Assembly: GCF_000515255.1 (NCBI RefSeq)
Contig: NZ_KI911559.1
Coordinates: 468,149-532,148, forward strand
DNA from: Rhodovibrio salinarum DSM 9154
GTDB taxonomy: Bacteria > Pseudomonadota > Alphaproteobacteria > Kiloniellales > Rhodovibrionaceae
DNA length: 64,000 nt
Reading direction: 5' to 3'
The position numbers and the translations under genes are program-made. Positions 1 through 10,098 of the stretch are shown one piece after another. The stretch's first letter is position 1. Each line of letters starts with the position of its first letter. The notes beneath the pieces were generated by a model. It searched no databases. It had not been told where the DNA came from and saw only the letters and a list, made by a program, of their open reading frames with translations.

Positions 1-515
1 CCGCCAGGCACGGCTGCCAGCGCTGCCAGCGCGCCGACGCGCAGCAGTAGCGAGAACACGATCGCCGCGACACCATAGCTGCCCACCCGGCTGTCGCGCA
101 TGATCGCGAGCTTGCGCGCGACATCCTCTCCGCCGCCGAAGCCGTCGGCGACATCGGCCAGGCCATCCTCGTGCAACCCGCCGGTGATCGCGAAGCTGAC
201 GGCGAGCGCCAGTCCAGCCGAGACGAGCGGTGGCAGGTGGAGGCCGGTCGTGAGGATCAGGGCAAGGGCGCCGGCGGCGCCCACCAGCACACCCACCAGC
301 GGTGCGCAGCGCAGTGCACGGGCCAGTGCAGCCAAGCCGTCCGGCTCGCCGGCGGCAGCCTCAGGCCAGCGCACCGGCAGGCGGGTTAGAAAGACGATCG
401 CGCGCGCCAGGTCCTGCCGCCAGACGCGCCAAGCGCCTGACTTGGACGGAGCAGCATCCGGGGCCAAGTCGCAACTCCATGGATTGCCGTCGCAGGGCGT
501 CGGCGGTGCGGCCAA
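1..515 (-). CDS. cobS: Adenosylcobinamide-GDP ribazoletransferase (cobalamin synthase), 3' end cut by window edge
   Basis: Membrane enzyme that joins alpha-ribazole to adenosylcobinamide-GDP in the last steps of cobalamin synthesis. Read on the minus strand, the frame shows the CobS signature GLHEDGLADVADGFGGG and then KLAIMRDSRVGSYGV, preceded by DLARAIVFLTRLPV and hydrophobic stretches typical of this polytopic protein. The C-terminal half lies beyond base 1, so the gene is partial here. The start is uncertain: no ATG or GTG was found in frame near the conserved N-terminus. TTG codons at 515 and 467 are the candidates, and the frame stays open further upstream. It is transcribed divergently from cobT, which acts in the same branch. 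Confidence 0.85.
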   Translation of the reverse strand, partial: MAAPPTPCDGNPWSCDLAPDAAPSKSGAWRVWRQDLARAIVFLTRLPVRWPEAAAGEPDGLAALARALRCAPLVGVLVGAAGALALILTTGLHLPPLVSAGLALAVSFAITGGLHEDGLADVADGFGGGEDVARKLAIMRDSRVGSYGVAAIVFSLLLRVGALAALAAVPG

Positions 516-602
516 AACGCCCTTTGCCCGGGTGGGCAGGGCGCGGTTATAGGACAGCCAGACCCTCGCGCGAAAGCGCGCCCACTTGAACGCTGTGCGC
601 AA

Positions 603-641
603 GCGCGGCCCCTGTTCGCAACAGGGCGCGCACGCGTGCGC
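603..641 (+). promoter_or_regulatory. Structured cobT leader: hairpin plus palindrome
   Basis: A perfect 7-bp stem CCCTGTT/AACAGGG with a CGC loop lies at 610-626, flanked by outer GCGC arms. It is followed by the 14-bp palindrome GCGCACGCGTGCGC at 628-641. A small CGCGC-GAAA-GCGCG hairpin lies just upstream at 567-580. All sit 35-110 bases before the cobT start, between the divergent cobS and cobT. I found no convincing B12-box, so a cobalamin riboswitch is not claimed. It could be a leader structure or an operator. Confidence 0.35.
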
Positions 642-674
642 CGATGATCCCAGTGAAGGAGTGACCGTCCAGTC

Positions 675-1760
675 ATGGCAGGCAGTAACGGCGACGACCG
701 ATCCTCGCACGCCGGTCCCAACAACGGTGCAGCGGCCGGCGCGCAAGAAGCCCCGGCGACCTTCGACGAAATCCGCCAGCTCCTTGGCGATCTGCCGGGG
801 CCGGATCTGGAGAGTCGCTCGGCCGCGACGACCCGGCAGCAGCAGTTGACCAAACCGCGTGGCTCGCTTGGCCGGTTGGAGGAACTGGCGGAATGGCTGG
901 CGGCCTGGCAGGGCGCGCATCCCCCGCGCATGGACCGCCCGCGCGTGGCGGTGTTCGCCGGCAACCACGGCGTGGCGGCGCGTGGCGTGTCGGCCTACCC
1001 CCCCGAGGTGACGCAGCAGATGGTCCAGAACTTCATCGACGGCGGGGCGGCGATCAACCAGCTGTGTGCCAACTGCGACGCCGACCTGCGGGTTTACGAG
1101 CTGGCGCTTGAGGAGCCCACGGCGGACTTCTCGCAAGCCCCCGCGATGAGCGAGGACGAGTGCGCGCGGGCCATGGCCTACGGCATGCTCGCCGTCGAAG
1201 AAGGCTTCGACGTGATGGCGCTGGGCGAGATGGGTATCGCCAACACTACCAGCGGCGCGGCGCTCTGCTGCGCCCTCTTCGGAGGCACGGCGTCGGATTG
1301 GATCGGTCCCGGCACGGGGATCGACCGGTCGGGGCTCGGCCGCAAGGCCGAAGTGGTCGACCAAGCGATGCAGTACCACCAGGGCCATCTGGACGACCCG
1401 CTGGAGGTTCTGCGCCGGGTCGGCGGGCTGGAGTTGGCGGCGATCGTCGGCGCCATCCTGGCCTGTCGGCTGGCGCGCACGCCGGTGCTGCTGGACGGCT
1501 TCACCTGCACCGCTGCTGCGGCGGTGCTGTACAAGCTGGATCCTCACCTGCTGGACCATTGCGTGGTCGCGCACGTCTCTGCCGAGCCGGGGCATCGGCG
1601 ACTGCTGCAGGAGATCGGGAAGCGTGCGCTGGTCGATCTGGACATGCGCTTGGGGGAGGCCTCCGGCGCGGCGGTGGCAATCCCGCTGCTGCAAGCGGCG
1701 GTTAGCTGCCACGCCGGTATGGCGACCTTCGACGAGGCCGGGGTCTCGACCCCGGACTGA
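675..1760 (+). CDS. cobT: Nicotinate-nucleotide--dimethylbenzimidazole phosphoribosyltransferase
   Basis: Makes alpha-ribazole phosphate from nicotinate mononucleotide and dimethylbenzimidazole for the lower ligand of cobalamin. The 361-residue product matches the usual 340-360 residues. It carries the family motifs KPRGSLGRLEELAEWLA near residue 60, FAGNHGVAARGVSAYP, EMGIANTTSGAA and, near the C-terminus, GEASGAA, where the family's catalytic glutamate is expected. It ends in MATFDEAGVS, as in other CobT proteins. The first 35 or so residues are low in complexity, so a later start is possible. It is divergent from cobS, which uses its product after dephosphorylation. Confidence 0.96.
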   Translation: MAGSNGDDRSSHAGPNNGAAAGAQEAPATFDEIRQLLGDLPGPDLESRSAATTRQQQLTKPRGSLGRLEELAEWLAAWQGAHPPRMDRPRVAVFAGNHGVAARGVSAYPPEVTQQMVQNFIDGGAAINQLCANCDADLRVYELALEEPTADFSQAPAMSEDECARAMAYGMLAVEEGFDVMALGEMGIANTTSGAALCCALFGGTASDWIGPGTGIDRSGLGRKAEVVDQAMQYHQGHLDDPLEVLRRVGGLELAAIVGAILACRLARTPVLLDGFTCTAAAAVLYKLDPHLLDHCVVAHVSAEPGHRRLLQEIGKRALVDLDMRLGEASGAAVAIPLLQAAVSCHAGMATFDEAGVSTPD

Positions 1761-1871
1761 CGGACATGGGACTGACGGACGTGGGATTGGTGGCGTAGCG
1801 AGGTTCAGGCGTTGCGTCGCGTCCGGGCGGGCTGCGAAACTGGAATGCAGTCAACGTCAGGAGCGTGCGAG

Positions 1872-2642
1872 ATGCGAGCAGTCGTACACGCCGTGGTCCA
1901 CCGCGGCGCGGTGCGCTCCGGCAACGAGGACACGCTCGCTGTCGGCGATTGGGTCGCCCCCGATGACATTGAGCGGCCCAAGCGCTTCACCCATGAGCTG
2001 ACGACACCGCTGCCGGTGATCGTGGCCGACGGCATGGGCGGCCACGCGGCCGGTGACGTGGCAAGCCGTTACGTTACCGAAACGATTCTGCAGGGCGCGG
2101 CCGATGTGCAGGGTGCTGGCGACGCGGGCAACCTGCTGCTCCACGTCAACCGGCGCCTGTACGAGGCGATGGCGCAGGGCCTCGGTGCCTCCGGCATGGG
2201 GACCACCGTGGCCGGCGTGATCCTGCGCGAGATCGGCGCGGTGGTGTTTAACGTCGGCGACAGCCGAATCTACCGGATGGATCCGGGCGCGCGGGCGCTG
2301 ACCCAGCTGTCGGTCGACGACACGCCCGGCCCGAAGATGGCGAACGGTCGAACAGCCCAGCAGATCACCCCGATGGTCAGCCAATCGCTGGGCGGGCAGC
2401 CGAGCTATACCGCGATCGAACCGCATGCCGAAGACGATGCGCCGCCGGTCGATGGGACCTGTTACCTGGTGTGCAGCGATGGCCTGAGCGATCTGCTGTC
2501 GGCGGGCGAGATCGAGGAGATCCTGGCGCGCGCGGACGATGACGAAGGTGATTTTTGCGCGGTCGACCGATTGTTTCAGGCCGCTCTCGACCGTGGTGGC
2601 AAGGACAACGTGACGATCGCCCTGGTGCGCTGCCTCGCCTAG
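1872..2642 (+). CDS. PP2C-family serine/threonine protein phosphatase
   Basis: Predicted cytosolic Mn/Mg-dependent protein phosphatase (Stp1/PrpC type) of 256 residues. All metal-site motifs are present: RSGNED near residue 15, VVADGMGGHAAGD near 50, GMGTTVAG, VFNVGDSRIYRM, CSDGLSDLL and the final GKDNVTIALV. The ATG at 1872 is chosen because AGGAG lies 8 bases upstream. The frame is open further upstream to a TTG at 1812, but with no good ribosome binding site. There is no adjacent Hanks-type kinase. It precedes the c-di-GMP and Kai genes on the same strand with a 245-bp gap, so it may be independently transcribed. Its substrate is unknown. Confidence 0.9.
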   Translation: MRAVVHAVVHRGAVRSGNEDTLAVGDWVAPDDIERPKRFTHELTTPLPVIVADGMGGHAAGDVASRYVTETILQGAADVQGAGDAGNLLLHVNRRLYEAMAQGLGASGMGTTVAGVILREIGAVVFNVGDSRIYRMDPGARALTQLSVDDTPGPKMANGRTAQQITPMVSQSLGGQPSYTAIEPHAEDDAPPVDGTCYLVCSDGLSDLLSAGEIEEILARADDDEGDFCAVDRLFQAALDRGGKDNVTIALVRCLA

Positions 2643-2887
2643 GCGCTGGTGAGCGAACGCGTGTGGCCGCGGCTTGGCGGTAAGCGTTTCGAAACCATGC
2701 GTGTGCCATCTGTGGCACGGTGGCCGGTTTGACGTAAGTGGGGCTGTACGCCGTGACAGCGCGTCGGTCTTGTTTTGCCCTAAAGCGGGTCGCGGGCCTA
2801 TCGTGCGCAACCGACCGGGGTATACCAGCCGTGCTCACTCTACCTAGCCCGGATCGCCAGCTGTAACAGCATTGGGAATGGCCCGCC

Positions 2888-4522
2888 GTGCCCGAGGGCG
2901 ACAGCAAAGACATTCACCCGACCCCACGCCGTTTGGCGATCAAAGTGGCAGGGCAGTTTTTGGCCGGCGGTTTGGTCATGGTCGCCGCGCTTGCCGCTCT
3001 GGCGGAATTTGCCGGTGTGCCGTGGCACGGGCGTTTCCTGCCCGAGACGGCACGCAACGCGATCTTTGTTTCCGTCGGCGCGGTGGTCGTCGTGCTGCTG
3101 GTTTGGCGTCAGGCGCGCCGGGACTGGCCGATACCGGCCACCGTGATGCGGGCGCAAGCAGCCGATCCCTGCACCCGCGACGTGCTGACCGGCCTGCCTA
3201 ACCGCGAGGGGCTGCGTGCGGCGATCGACGCGCGGCTTGCCGAGGGCTGCGATATCAGCCGCGGTGTGCTTGTGTTGGTGGAATTGCGTGGACTGGCGGT
3301 GGTCAACGACACGCGCGGGATCATGGTCGGTGATGCCTTGCTGGAGGAAGTTGCGGAGCGTTTGAACACGGCGTTCGGTCCGGACTCCCAGATGGCCGGT
3401 ATGGTTGCGCGGTTGAGCGGCGACGAGTTTGCGCTGTTCTTTGACGCGCCGGAGGGTCTCGATGCGAGCGAAGCCGGTTTGCGCGTGGGCCAGCAGGCGG
3501 TGGCGCAAGTTGATCAGCCGGTGATCGTGCCCGGGCACACGCTGCACGTTGGGGGCCGCGCCGGTGTCGCCATTGGCGACAGCGAGATCGTCGGGGCGAG
3601 TCTCTGGCTGCAGCGGGCCGATCTGGCGCTGAGCCAGGCGTGTTCCGACAGTACCGATCCGATTTGCCTGTTCGAGCCGGTATTTGCCGAGAATGCGCGG
3701 GCGCAGGCGCAACTGGAGACGGAACTGCGCGCGGCGGTCGAGCAGAAGCAGTTCGAACTGCACTACCAACCGAAGGTCGACCTGTCCGACGGGCGGATCG
3801 TCGGGGCGGAAGCGCTTATCCGCTGGCGTCATCCAGCCTTCGGCTTGCAGATGCCCGGGCGGTTCATCGACGTTGCCGAGCGCAGCGGCCTGATGGTTCC
3901 GATCGGCGCCTGGGTGCTGCGTGCCGCCCTCAGGGAAGCCGCGGCATGGCCGCCCGTGGCCGGGCATCGGCCGCACATTGCGGTGAACGTCTCCGCCGTG
4001 CAGTTCGCCGACCCGTACTTCGAAAGCTACCTCGACTCCGCCCTGGCCGAGAGCGGCATCGACCCGCAGCGGGTCGTGCTGGAAATGACCGAAAGCATGC
4101 TGCAACTCGACGGCCAGGCGCTGGTCGATCGGCTGAAGGGGCTGCGGGCGCGTGGCTTGGGACTCTCGATCGATGACTTCGGCACCGGCTACTCCGCGCT
4201 TGCTTACCTGAAGCGCTATCCGGTGAACGAGATCAAGATCGATCGGGCGTTCGTCACCGCCTTGCAGGACGACCCTTATGACCGTGCCCTGGTCGACGCG
4301 ATTCAGCGGCTTGCCGCCGCACTGGACATGCCGGTGACGGCGGAAGGCGTGGAGACGCTCGCCCAGGGAGACGTGCTGGTCCGACTGGGATGCACGCGGG
4401 CGCAGGGCTACTTCTATGCAATGCCGCTGGGATCGGCGGATTTCAGGTGGTTGCTGGGCAACCATTCCCATCTGCCGGTTCCCGAGCAGCCGCAAGCCTC
4501 GGCGATGGGGAGCCGTCTATGA
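2888..4522 (+). CDS. Membrane GGDEF-EAL domain protein (cyclic-di-GMP signalling)
   Basis: A 544-residue protein with two predicted N-terminal membrane helices (about residues 17-40 and 55-77), a GGDEF domain (about 95-260) and an EAL domain (about 275-525). The cyclase signature is RLSGDEF rather than GGDEF, so cyclase activity is uncertain. The EAL domain keeps GAEALIRWRHP, VNVSAVQF, EMTES, SIDDFGTGYS, IKIDRAFV and AEGVET, which argues for an active phosphodiesterase. No periplasmic sensor domain is visible between the short helices. The start is a GTG at 2888 with a weak ribosome binding site. It ends 91 bp before kaiC on the same strand, so co-transcription is possible. Confidence 0.92.
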   Translation: MPEGDSKDIHPTPRRLAIKVAGQFLAGGLVMVAALAALAEFAGVPWHGRFLPETARNAIFVSVGAVVVVLLVWRQARRDWPIPATVMRAQAADPCTRDVLTGLPNREGLRAAIDARLAEGCDISRGVLVLVELRGLAVVNDTRGIMVGDALLEEVAERLNTAFGPDSQMAGMVARLSGDEFALFFDAPEGLDASEAGLRVGQQAVAQVDQPVIVPGHTLHVGGRAGVAIGDSEIVGASLWLQRADLALSQACSDSTDPICLFEPVFAENARAQAQLETELRAAVEQKQFELHYQPKVDLSDGRIVGAEALIRWRHPAFGLQMPGRFIDVAERSGLMVPIGAWVLRAALREAAAWPPVAGHRPHIAVNVSAVQFADPYFESYLDSALAESGIDPQRVVLEMTESMLQLDGQALVDRLKGLRARGLGLSIDDFGTGYSALAYLKRYPVNEIKIDRAFVTALQDDPYDRALVDAIQRLAAALDMPVTAEGVETLAQGDVLVRLGCTRAQGYFYAMPLGSADFRWLLGNHSHLPVPEQPQASAMGSRL

Positions 4523-4613
4523 TGAGGCGTTTGCCGAGGGCGCTGGACAGCCAGGACGCGCGACATGTAGATCGCTCGACGATCAGCAGATCCTTCGGTC
4601 TAGGCAGGGGACA

Positions 4614-6134
4614 ATGACCGATTGCACAGAGCCGCGAAGCGGTGGACCGACCGACAGGCCCATGGGCAAACGTCCTACCGGGATTGTCGGGTTCGATCAG
4701 TTGAGCCGCGGGGGGCTCCCCGCCAATGCTGCGACCCTTTTGCTGGGCGGACCTGGTGCCGGCAAGACGGTGTTTGCGCTCCAGACGGTGGTGAACGCCG
4801 CGCACCAAAGCGGCACCCGCGCCGTTTTCGTCGCGTTCGAGGAGACACCTGAAGAGGTCCGGTCGAACGCCGCCGCATTCGATTGGGCCCAGAACGGCGA
4901 ACTGGAAAAGCTGCACTTCATCGACGCGCGCGGCCCGCTGGCCGCGTCGGCAACCGGCAGATTCGATCTCTCCGGCCTGCTGGCGCAGCTGGGCGAATTG
5001 GCGCGGCGTGAGGATATCGGCTGGATCGTGCTGGACGGGCTGGACAACGTGCTCGATCTGCTGCCGGACGAGGTGTCGCACCGGCGCGAGATCTTCCGGC
5101 TCTCCGATTTCCTGTCCGAGATCAGGGTGCCAGCGCTTGTGACCGGCAAGCTTAACGGCGAGGAGGCCGCGCTTAGCAGTTACGACGCCATGCAGTTCGC
5201 CGCGCGGATGGTGGTCAAGCTGAGTGGTGGCCTGAACAACGGCGTATTCGGGCGGTCGCTGCGCATCGTCAAATACCGCGGCAGTGACCACGATAACATC
5301 GAAGCGCCGTTCGTGATCGATGCCGGTGGGATCGCGGTGGCCTACCACGGGGCGAATGTGCCGCAGCACAAGCTGAGCAGCGACCGCTTGCCGACGGGTG
5401 TTTCGGGGCTGGATCAGGTGCTCGGCGGTGGCTATCAGCGGGGATACGCCGTTCTGCTCTCCGGTGCGCCGGGCACAGCCAAGACGACGCTGGGCGCCTG
5501 CTTCCTGTCGGCCGGTGTGGATGCCGGCGAGCGGGGGCTGCTGGTCGCCCTGGACGAGACGTACGAGCAGATCGCCACGAACGCGGCCGGCATCGGCCTT
5601 CATCTGCAAGAGCAGATCGCCGATGGTCGGGTGATGGCGCTCTCCATGCGCTCGGCTCCTTTGGTGCCAGAGGCCTTTTTCTTGAGGATCGAGCGGGCGA
5701 TTCGCGAGCATTCTCCGACCATCGTCGTGATCGATCCGATTTCCGCGGTGATGGAGCGACGCCTGCAGCGCGCCCCGTTCGACGCGGCGGCGCGGTTGGT
5801 CGACCTTTGCAAGTCCCGCGGCATCACCTTGATGACCACAACCTTGGCCTCCGGTGTCGACGATCCGGAGGCGCGCAGCCGGATTTCCACCCTCGCCGAT
5901 GCTTGGATCGCGCTCTCCTATCAGGTGCAGACGGGTGCGCGGAAACGCGCCCTGTCGGTAGTCAAGGCGCGCGGGATTCTCCACTCCAATCAGGTGAGCG
6001 AACTGGTGATTGGGGCGAACGGCGTGCATTTGGCAGAGATCCATCCCGATGAGGGCGCGGCGCGCATTACCCGATCACCACAAGACGACTCGAATGAAGC
6101 CGAGCGTCGGCGGCGGGGGGACGGCGAGACATGA
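4614..6134 (+). CDS. kaiC: Circadian clock-type ATPase KaiC
   Basis: A double RecA-fold ATPase/autokinase of 506 residues (cyanobacterial KaiC is 519). CI has Walker A GGPGAGKT at 45-52 and the catalytic pair FEETP at 75-79. CII has Walker A GAPGTAKT at 284-291. The clock phosphorylation pair is conserved as RISTLAD (Ser425, Thr426, matching Ser431/Thr432 in Synechococcus). The CI arginine region KYRG and CII KARG are also kept. In CII the expected Glu-Glu is Asp-Glu (DET, 314-316). The frame is open back to 4416, but the ATG at 4614 is preceded by a purine-rich CAGGGG and gives the normal length. It overlaps kaiB by ATGA. No kaiA was seen. Confidence 0.95.
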   Translation: MTDCTEPRSGGPTDRPMGKRPTGIVGFDQLSRGGLPANAATLLLGGPGAGKTVFALQTVVNAAHQSGTRAVFVAFEETPEEVRSNAAAFDWAQNGELEKLHFIDARGPLAASATGRFDLSGLLAQLGELARREDIGWIVLDGLDNVLDLLPDEVSHRREIFRLSDFLSEIRVPALVTGKLNGEEAALSSYDAMQFAARMVVKLSGGLNNGVFGRSLRIVKYRGSDHDNIEAPFVIDAGGIAVAYHGANVPQHKLSSDRLPTGVSGLDQVLGGGYQRGYAVLLSGAPGTAKTTLGACFLSAGVDAGERGLLVALDETYEQIATNAAGIGLHLQEQIADGRVMALSMRSAPLVPEAFFLRIERAIREHSPTIVVIDPISAVMERRLQRAPFDAAARLVDLCKSRGITLMTTTLASGVDDPEARSRISTLADAWIALSYQVQTGARKRALSVVKARGILHSNQVSELVIGANGVHLAEIHPDEGAARITRSPQDDSNEAERRRRGDGET

Positions 6135-6427
6135 GCGATGGCGGCTCCGAGCGTCAGCCCGCGGCGCAGGTTGACTCCCTGACGGTGTTCATTGCCGGGG
6201 ACGCGCCCAGTTCGCGGCAGGCGATGACCAATCTAACCGGCGTGCTGGATTCCCTGGATATCCCGCCCGAACGCCTCGAGGTGGTTGATGTTTTGACCAA
6301 CCCGGCCGCGGCGCTGAAGGCGGGTGCCCTGGTCACCCCGTCTCTGCAGGTCAAACGTGGCCAGCAGGTGTACTGGTTCCTGGGCGACCTGACAGAGCAA
6401 CGCGACCTGCTGGCGTTCCTGGTCTAA
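6131..6427 (+). CDS. kaiB: Circadian clock protein KaiB
   Basis: A 98-residue thioredoxin-like fold-switching protein that binds KaiC and promotes its dephosphorylation phase. Family features are LTVFIAGDAPSSRQAM, the VDVLTNPAAA segment, the cis-proline motif VTPSL and GDLTEQRDLLAFL. The start codon overlaps the kaiC stop (ATGA), so the two are translationally coupled. With kaiA absent, this would be a two-protein KaiBC system as described in other proteobacteria. Whether it runs a self-sustained or hourglass rhythm cannot be told from sequence. Confidence 0.93.
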   Translation: MSDGGSERQPAAQVDSLTVFIAGDAPSSRQAMTNLTGVLDSLDIPPERLEVVDVLTNPAAALKAGALVTPSLQVKRGQQVYWFLGDLTEQRDLLAFLV

Positions 6428-7699
<1,272 letters not shown>

Positions 7700-7885
7700 G
7701 GCGCGTCGGCAAGGACGGAAGATACGCACGGACGCAACGGTCGTTCGAATGCATCCGAGGCGTCCGGTTGAACCCAGGTCGGGGGCTGCTAAGGTGACCC
7801 ACCCCAGTCCCCGGCGCGACCCGGCTTCAACCGGGCGATCGGGACCTGCGCCATATCCGATGAGCCACAGCGGGATCCCACTGCC

Positions 7886-9082
7886 ATGAACATCCACGAA
7901 TACCAGGCCAAGACCCTGCTGGCGAAGTACGGCGTGCCCGTGCCGCGGGGCGGGGTCGCCTATTCGCCCGACGAGGCGCGGGAGGTGGCGAACACGCTGC
8001 CCGGCCCGGTCTATGTCGTGAAATCGCAGATTCACGCCGGCGGTCGCGGCGCCGGGCGGTTCAAGAACGACCCCGACGGCAAGGGCGGCGTGCGCGTCGT
8101 CAAGTCGATCGATGAGGTCGGCGAGAACGCCAAGGCGATGCTGGGCCAGACGCTGGTCACCAAGCAGACCGGCGCGGTCGGCAAGGACGTCAAGCGCATC
8201 TACATCGAGGAAGGTGCGGACATCCAGCGCGAGCTCTACCTCGCGCTGTTGGTCGACCGGGCGACCAGCCGGGTGACCATCATGGCCTCCACCGAGGGCG
8301 GCATGGAGATCGAGGAGGTCGCCGCCGAAACGCCGGAGAAGATCCTGCAGCAGGCGATCGATCCGGTGTCCGGCGCGATGCCGTTCCATGCGCGCAAGAT
8401 CGCCTTCGGCCTGGGGCTGGAAGGCAAGCAGATCGGCGCCTTCGTGAAGTTCCTGAACAGCCTGTACCAGGCCTACGTCGGGCTCGACGCCTCGCTGGTC
8501 GAGGTCAACCCGCTGATCGTCACCGGCGACGGCCAGGTGCTGGCGCTGGACGCCAAGATGACGTTCGACGACAACGCCCTGTTCCGCCAGTCCGAGGTCG
8601 TCGACATGCGCGACCTGGACGAGGAGGACCCGGCGGAGGTCGAGGCGTCCAAGCACGAGCTGAACTACATCAAGCTCGACGGCAACATCGGCTGCATGGT
8701 TAACGGCGCGGGCCTCGCGATGGCGACCATGGACATCATCAAGCTCTACGGCTCCGAGCCCGCCAACTTCCTGGACGTCGGCGGCGGAGCGAACAAGGAG
8801 CGGGTGATCGCGGCCTTCAAGATCATCCTGCAGGACGCCGCCGTCGAAGGCATTCTGGTCAACATCTTCGGCGGCATCGTGCGGTGTGACGTGATCGCGG
8901 AAGCGGTCGTCGCCGCCGCCCAGGAGGTCGAGCTTCACGTTCCGCTGGTGGTGCGCCTGGAAGGCACCAACGTCGAACGGGGCAAGGAGATCCTTCAGGA
9001 CTCCGGGCTCAAGATCACCGCCGCCGACAATCTCGCCGACGGCGCCGAGAAGGTCGTCAAAGCCGTGCAGGAGAACGCGTAA
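7886..9082 (+). CDS. sucC: Succinyl-CoA synthetase, beta subunit (ADP/GDP-forming)
   Basis: ATP-grasp subunit that, with SucD, makes ATP or GTP from succinyl-CoA. The 398-residue product has the standard N-terminus [12 protein letters not shown] and [15 protein letters not shown], then EVNPLIVT, a metal-binding LALDAKM, and [13 protein letters not shown] with [13 protein letters not shown] near the end. It matches the family's length. Its TAA stop overlaps the sucD ATG by one base, so the two subunits are translationally coupled in equal amounts. Confidence 0.98.
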   Translation: MNIHEYQAKTLLAKYGVPVPRGGVAYSPDEAREVANTLPGPVYVVKSQIHAGGRGAGRFKNDPDGKGGVRVVKSIDEVGENAKAMLGQTLVTKQTGAVGKDVKRIYIEEGADIQRELYLALLVDRATSRVTIMASTEGGMEIEEVAAETPEKILQQAIDPVSGAMPFHARKIAFGLGLEGKQIGAFVKFLNSLYQAYVGLDASLVEVNPLIVTGDGQVLALDAKMTFDDNALFRQSEVVDMRDLDEEDPAEVEASKHELNYIKLDGNIGCMVNGAGLAMATMDIIKLYGSEPANFLDVGGGANKERVIAAFKIILQDAAVEGILVNIFGGIVRCDVIAEAVVAAAQEVELHVPLVVRLEGTNVERGKEILQDSGLKITAADNLADGAEKVVKAVQENA

Positions 9083-9957
9083 TGGCCGTCCTGATCGACA
9101 AGGACACCAAAGTCATCTGCCAGGGCTTCACCGGCGCCCAGGGGACGTTCCACTCCGAGCAGGCGATCGCCTACGGCACCAAGATGGTGGGCGGCGTCTC
9201 GCCTGGTAAGGGCGGTCAGACCCATCTGGACCTGCCGGTGTTCAACACCGTGGCCGAGGCCAAGCAGCAAACCGGCGCGACCGCCAGCGTCATCTTCGTG
9301 CCGCCGCCGTTCGCCGGCGACGCCATCCTGGAAGCGATCGACGCCGGGATTGAGTTGGCGGTCTGCATCACCGAGGGCATCCCGGTGATGGACATGGTCA
9401 AGGTGAAGCGCGCGCTGGCGCACTCCAACACCCGTCTGGTCGGCCCGAACTGCCCGGGCGTGATCACGCCGGACGCCTGCAAGATCGGCATCATGCCGGG
9501 GCACATCCACACCCGCGGCAAGATCGGCATCGTCTCGCGCTCCGGCACCCTGACTTACGAGGCGGTCTCGCAGACCACCGCGGCCGGTCTGGGCCAATCG
9601 ACCTGCATCGGCATCGGCGGTGACCCGGTCAATGGCACCAACTTCGTCGACTGCATCGACATGTTCCTCAAGGACGACGAGACCGAGGGCATCGTGATGA
9701 TCGGCGAGATCGGTGGCACCGCCGAGGAGGAGGCCGCCGAGTTCCTCAAGCAGTCGAGCGTGAAGAAGCCGACCGTCGGCTTCATCGCCGGCCTGACCGC
9801 GCCTCCGGGCCGCCGGATGGGCCACGCCGGCGCGATCATCTCCGGCGGCAAGGGCGGTGCCGAAGACAAGATCGCCGCGATGCGCGATGCCGGCATCCAC
9901 GTTGCGGATTCGCCGGCGTCGATCGGCTCGACCATGGTCAAGGCGCTGGGCGGCTAG
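9082..9957 (+). CDS. sucD: Succinyl-CoA synthetase, alpha subunit
   Basis: Carries the CoA site and the phosphohistidine of succinyl-CoA synthetase. The 291-residue protein has [20 protein letters not shown] at the N-terminus, [36 protein letters not shown] and the active-site histidine in [12 protein letters not shown]. It overlaps sucC by one base. A strong hairpin follows 26 bases after the stop and could protect or terminate the transcript before sucA. Confidence 0.98.
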   Translation: MAVLIDKDTKVICQGFTGAQGTFHSEQAIAYGTKMVGGVSPGKGGQTHLDLPVFNTVAEAKQQTGATASVIFVPPPFAGDAILEAIDAGIELAVCITEGIPVMDMVKVKRALAHSNTRLVGPNCPGVITPDACKIGIMPGHIHTRGKIGIVSRSGTLTYEAVSQTTAAGLGQSTCIGIGGDPVNGTNFVDCIDMFLKDDETEGIVMIGEIGGTAEEEAAEFLKQSSVKKPTVGFIAGLTAPPGRRMGHAGAIISGGKGGAEDKIAAMRDAGIHVADSPASIGSTMVKALGG

Positions 9958-9983
9958 ACCGCCCGGTTCCCGGCAGGTCACGG

Positions 9984-10013
9984 TCCCCGCGGGCCGGATT
10001 CGGCGCGCGGGGA
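9984..10013. terminator. Hairpin between sucD and sucA, no T-run
   Basis: Perfect 8-bp arms TCCCCGCG and CGCGGGGA enclose an inner GCCG-GATT-CGGC hairpin. No T-run follows on either strand, so intrinsic termination is doubtful. It may be a 3'-end stabiliser of sucCD mRNA or a partial attenuator. Confidence 0.45.
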
Positions 10014-10098
10014 AACCGGGGGGATAATGGCATCCGCGTGTCGGCCCGGGGCAGGGCCGGGATCGTCACGCGGACGTCAGCATCGGAAGGCCGCACGG

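Noticed and set aside
516-674. Possible cobalamin riboswitch before cobT
   Set aside because: Hairpins exist but no B12-box-like conserved core was found; reported only as a structured leader.
2840-4495. 551-codon open frame antisense to the GGDEF-EAL gene
   Set aside because: It is a shadow of the GC-rich gene on the other strand; its residues (many Arg, Gln, His) match no protein family.
4416-4613. 66-codon N-terminal extension of KaiC
   Set aside because: It overlaps the end of the GGDEF-EAL gene and has no KaiC-like sequence; the ATG at 4614 gives a normal KaiC.
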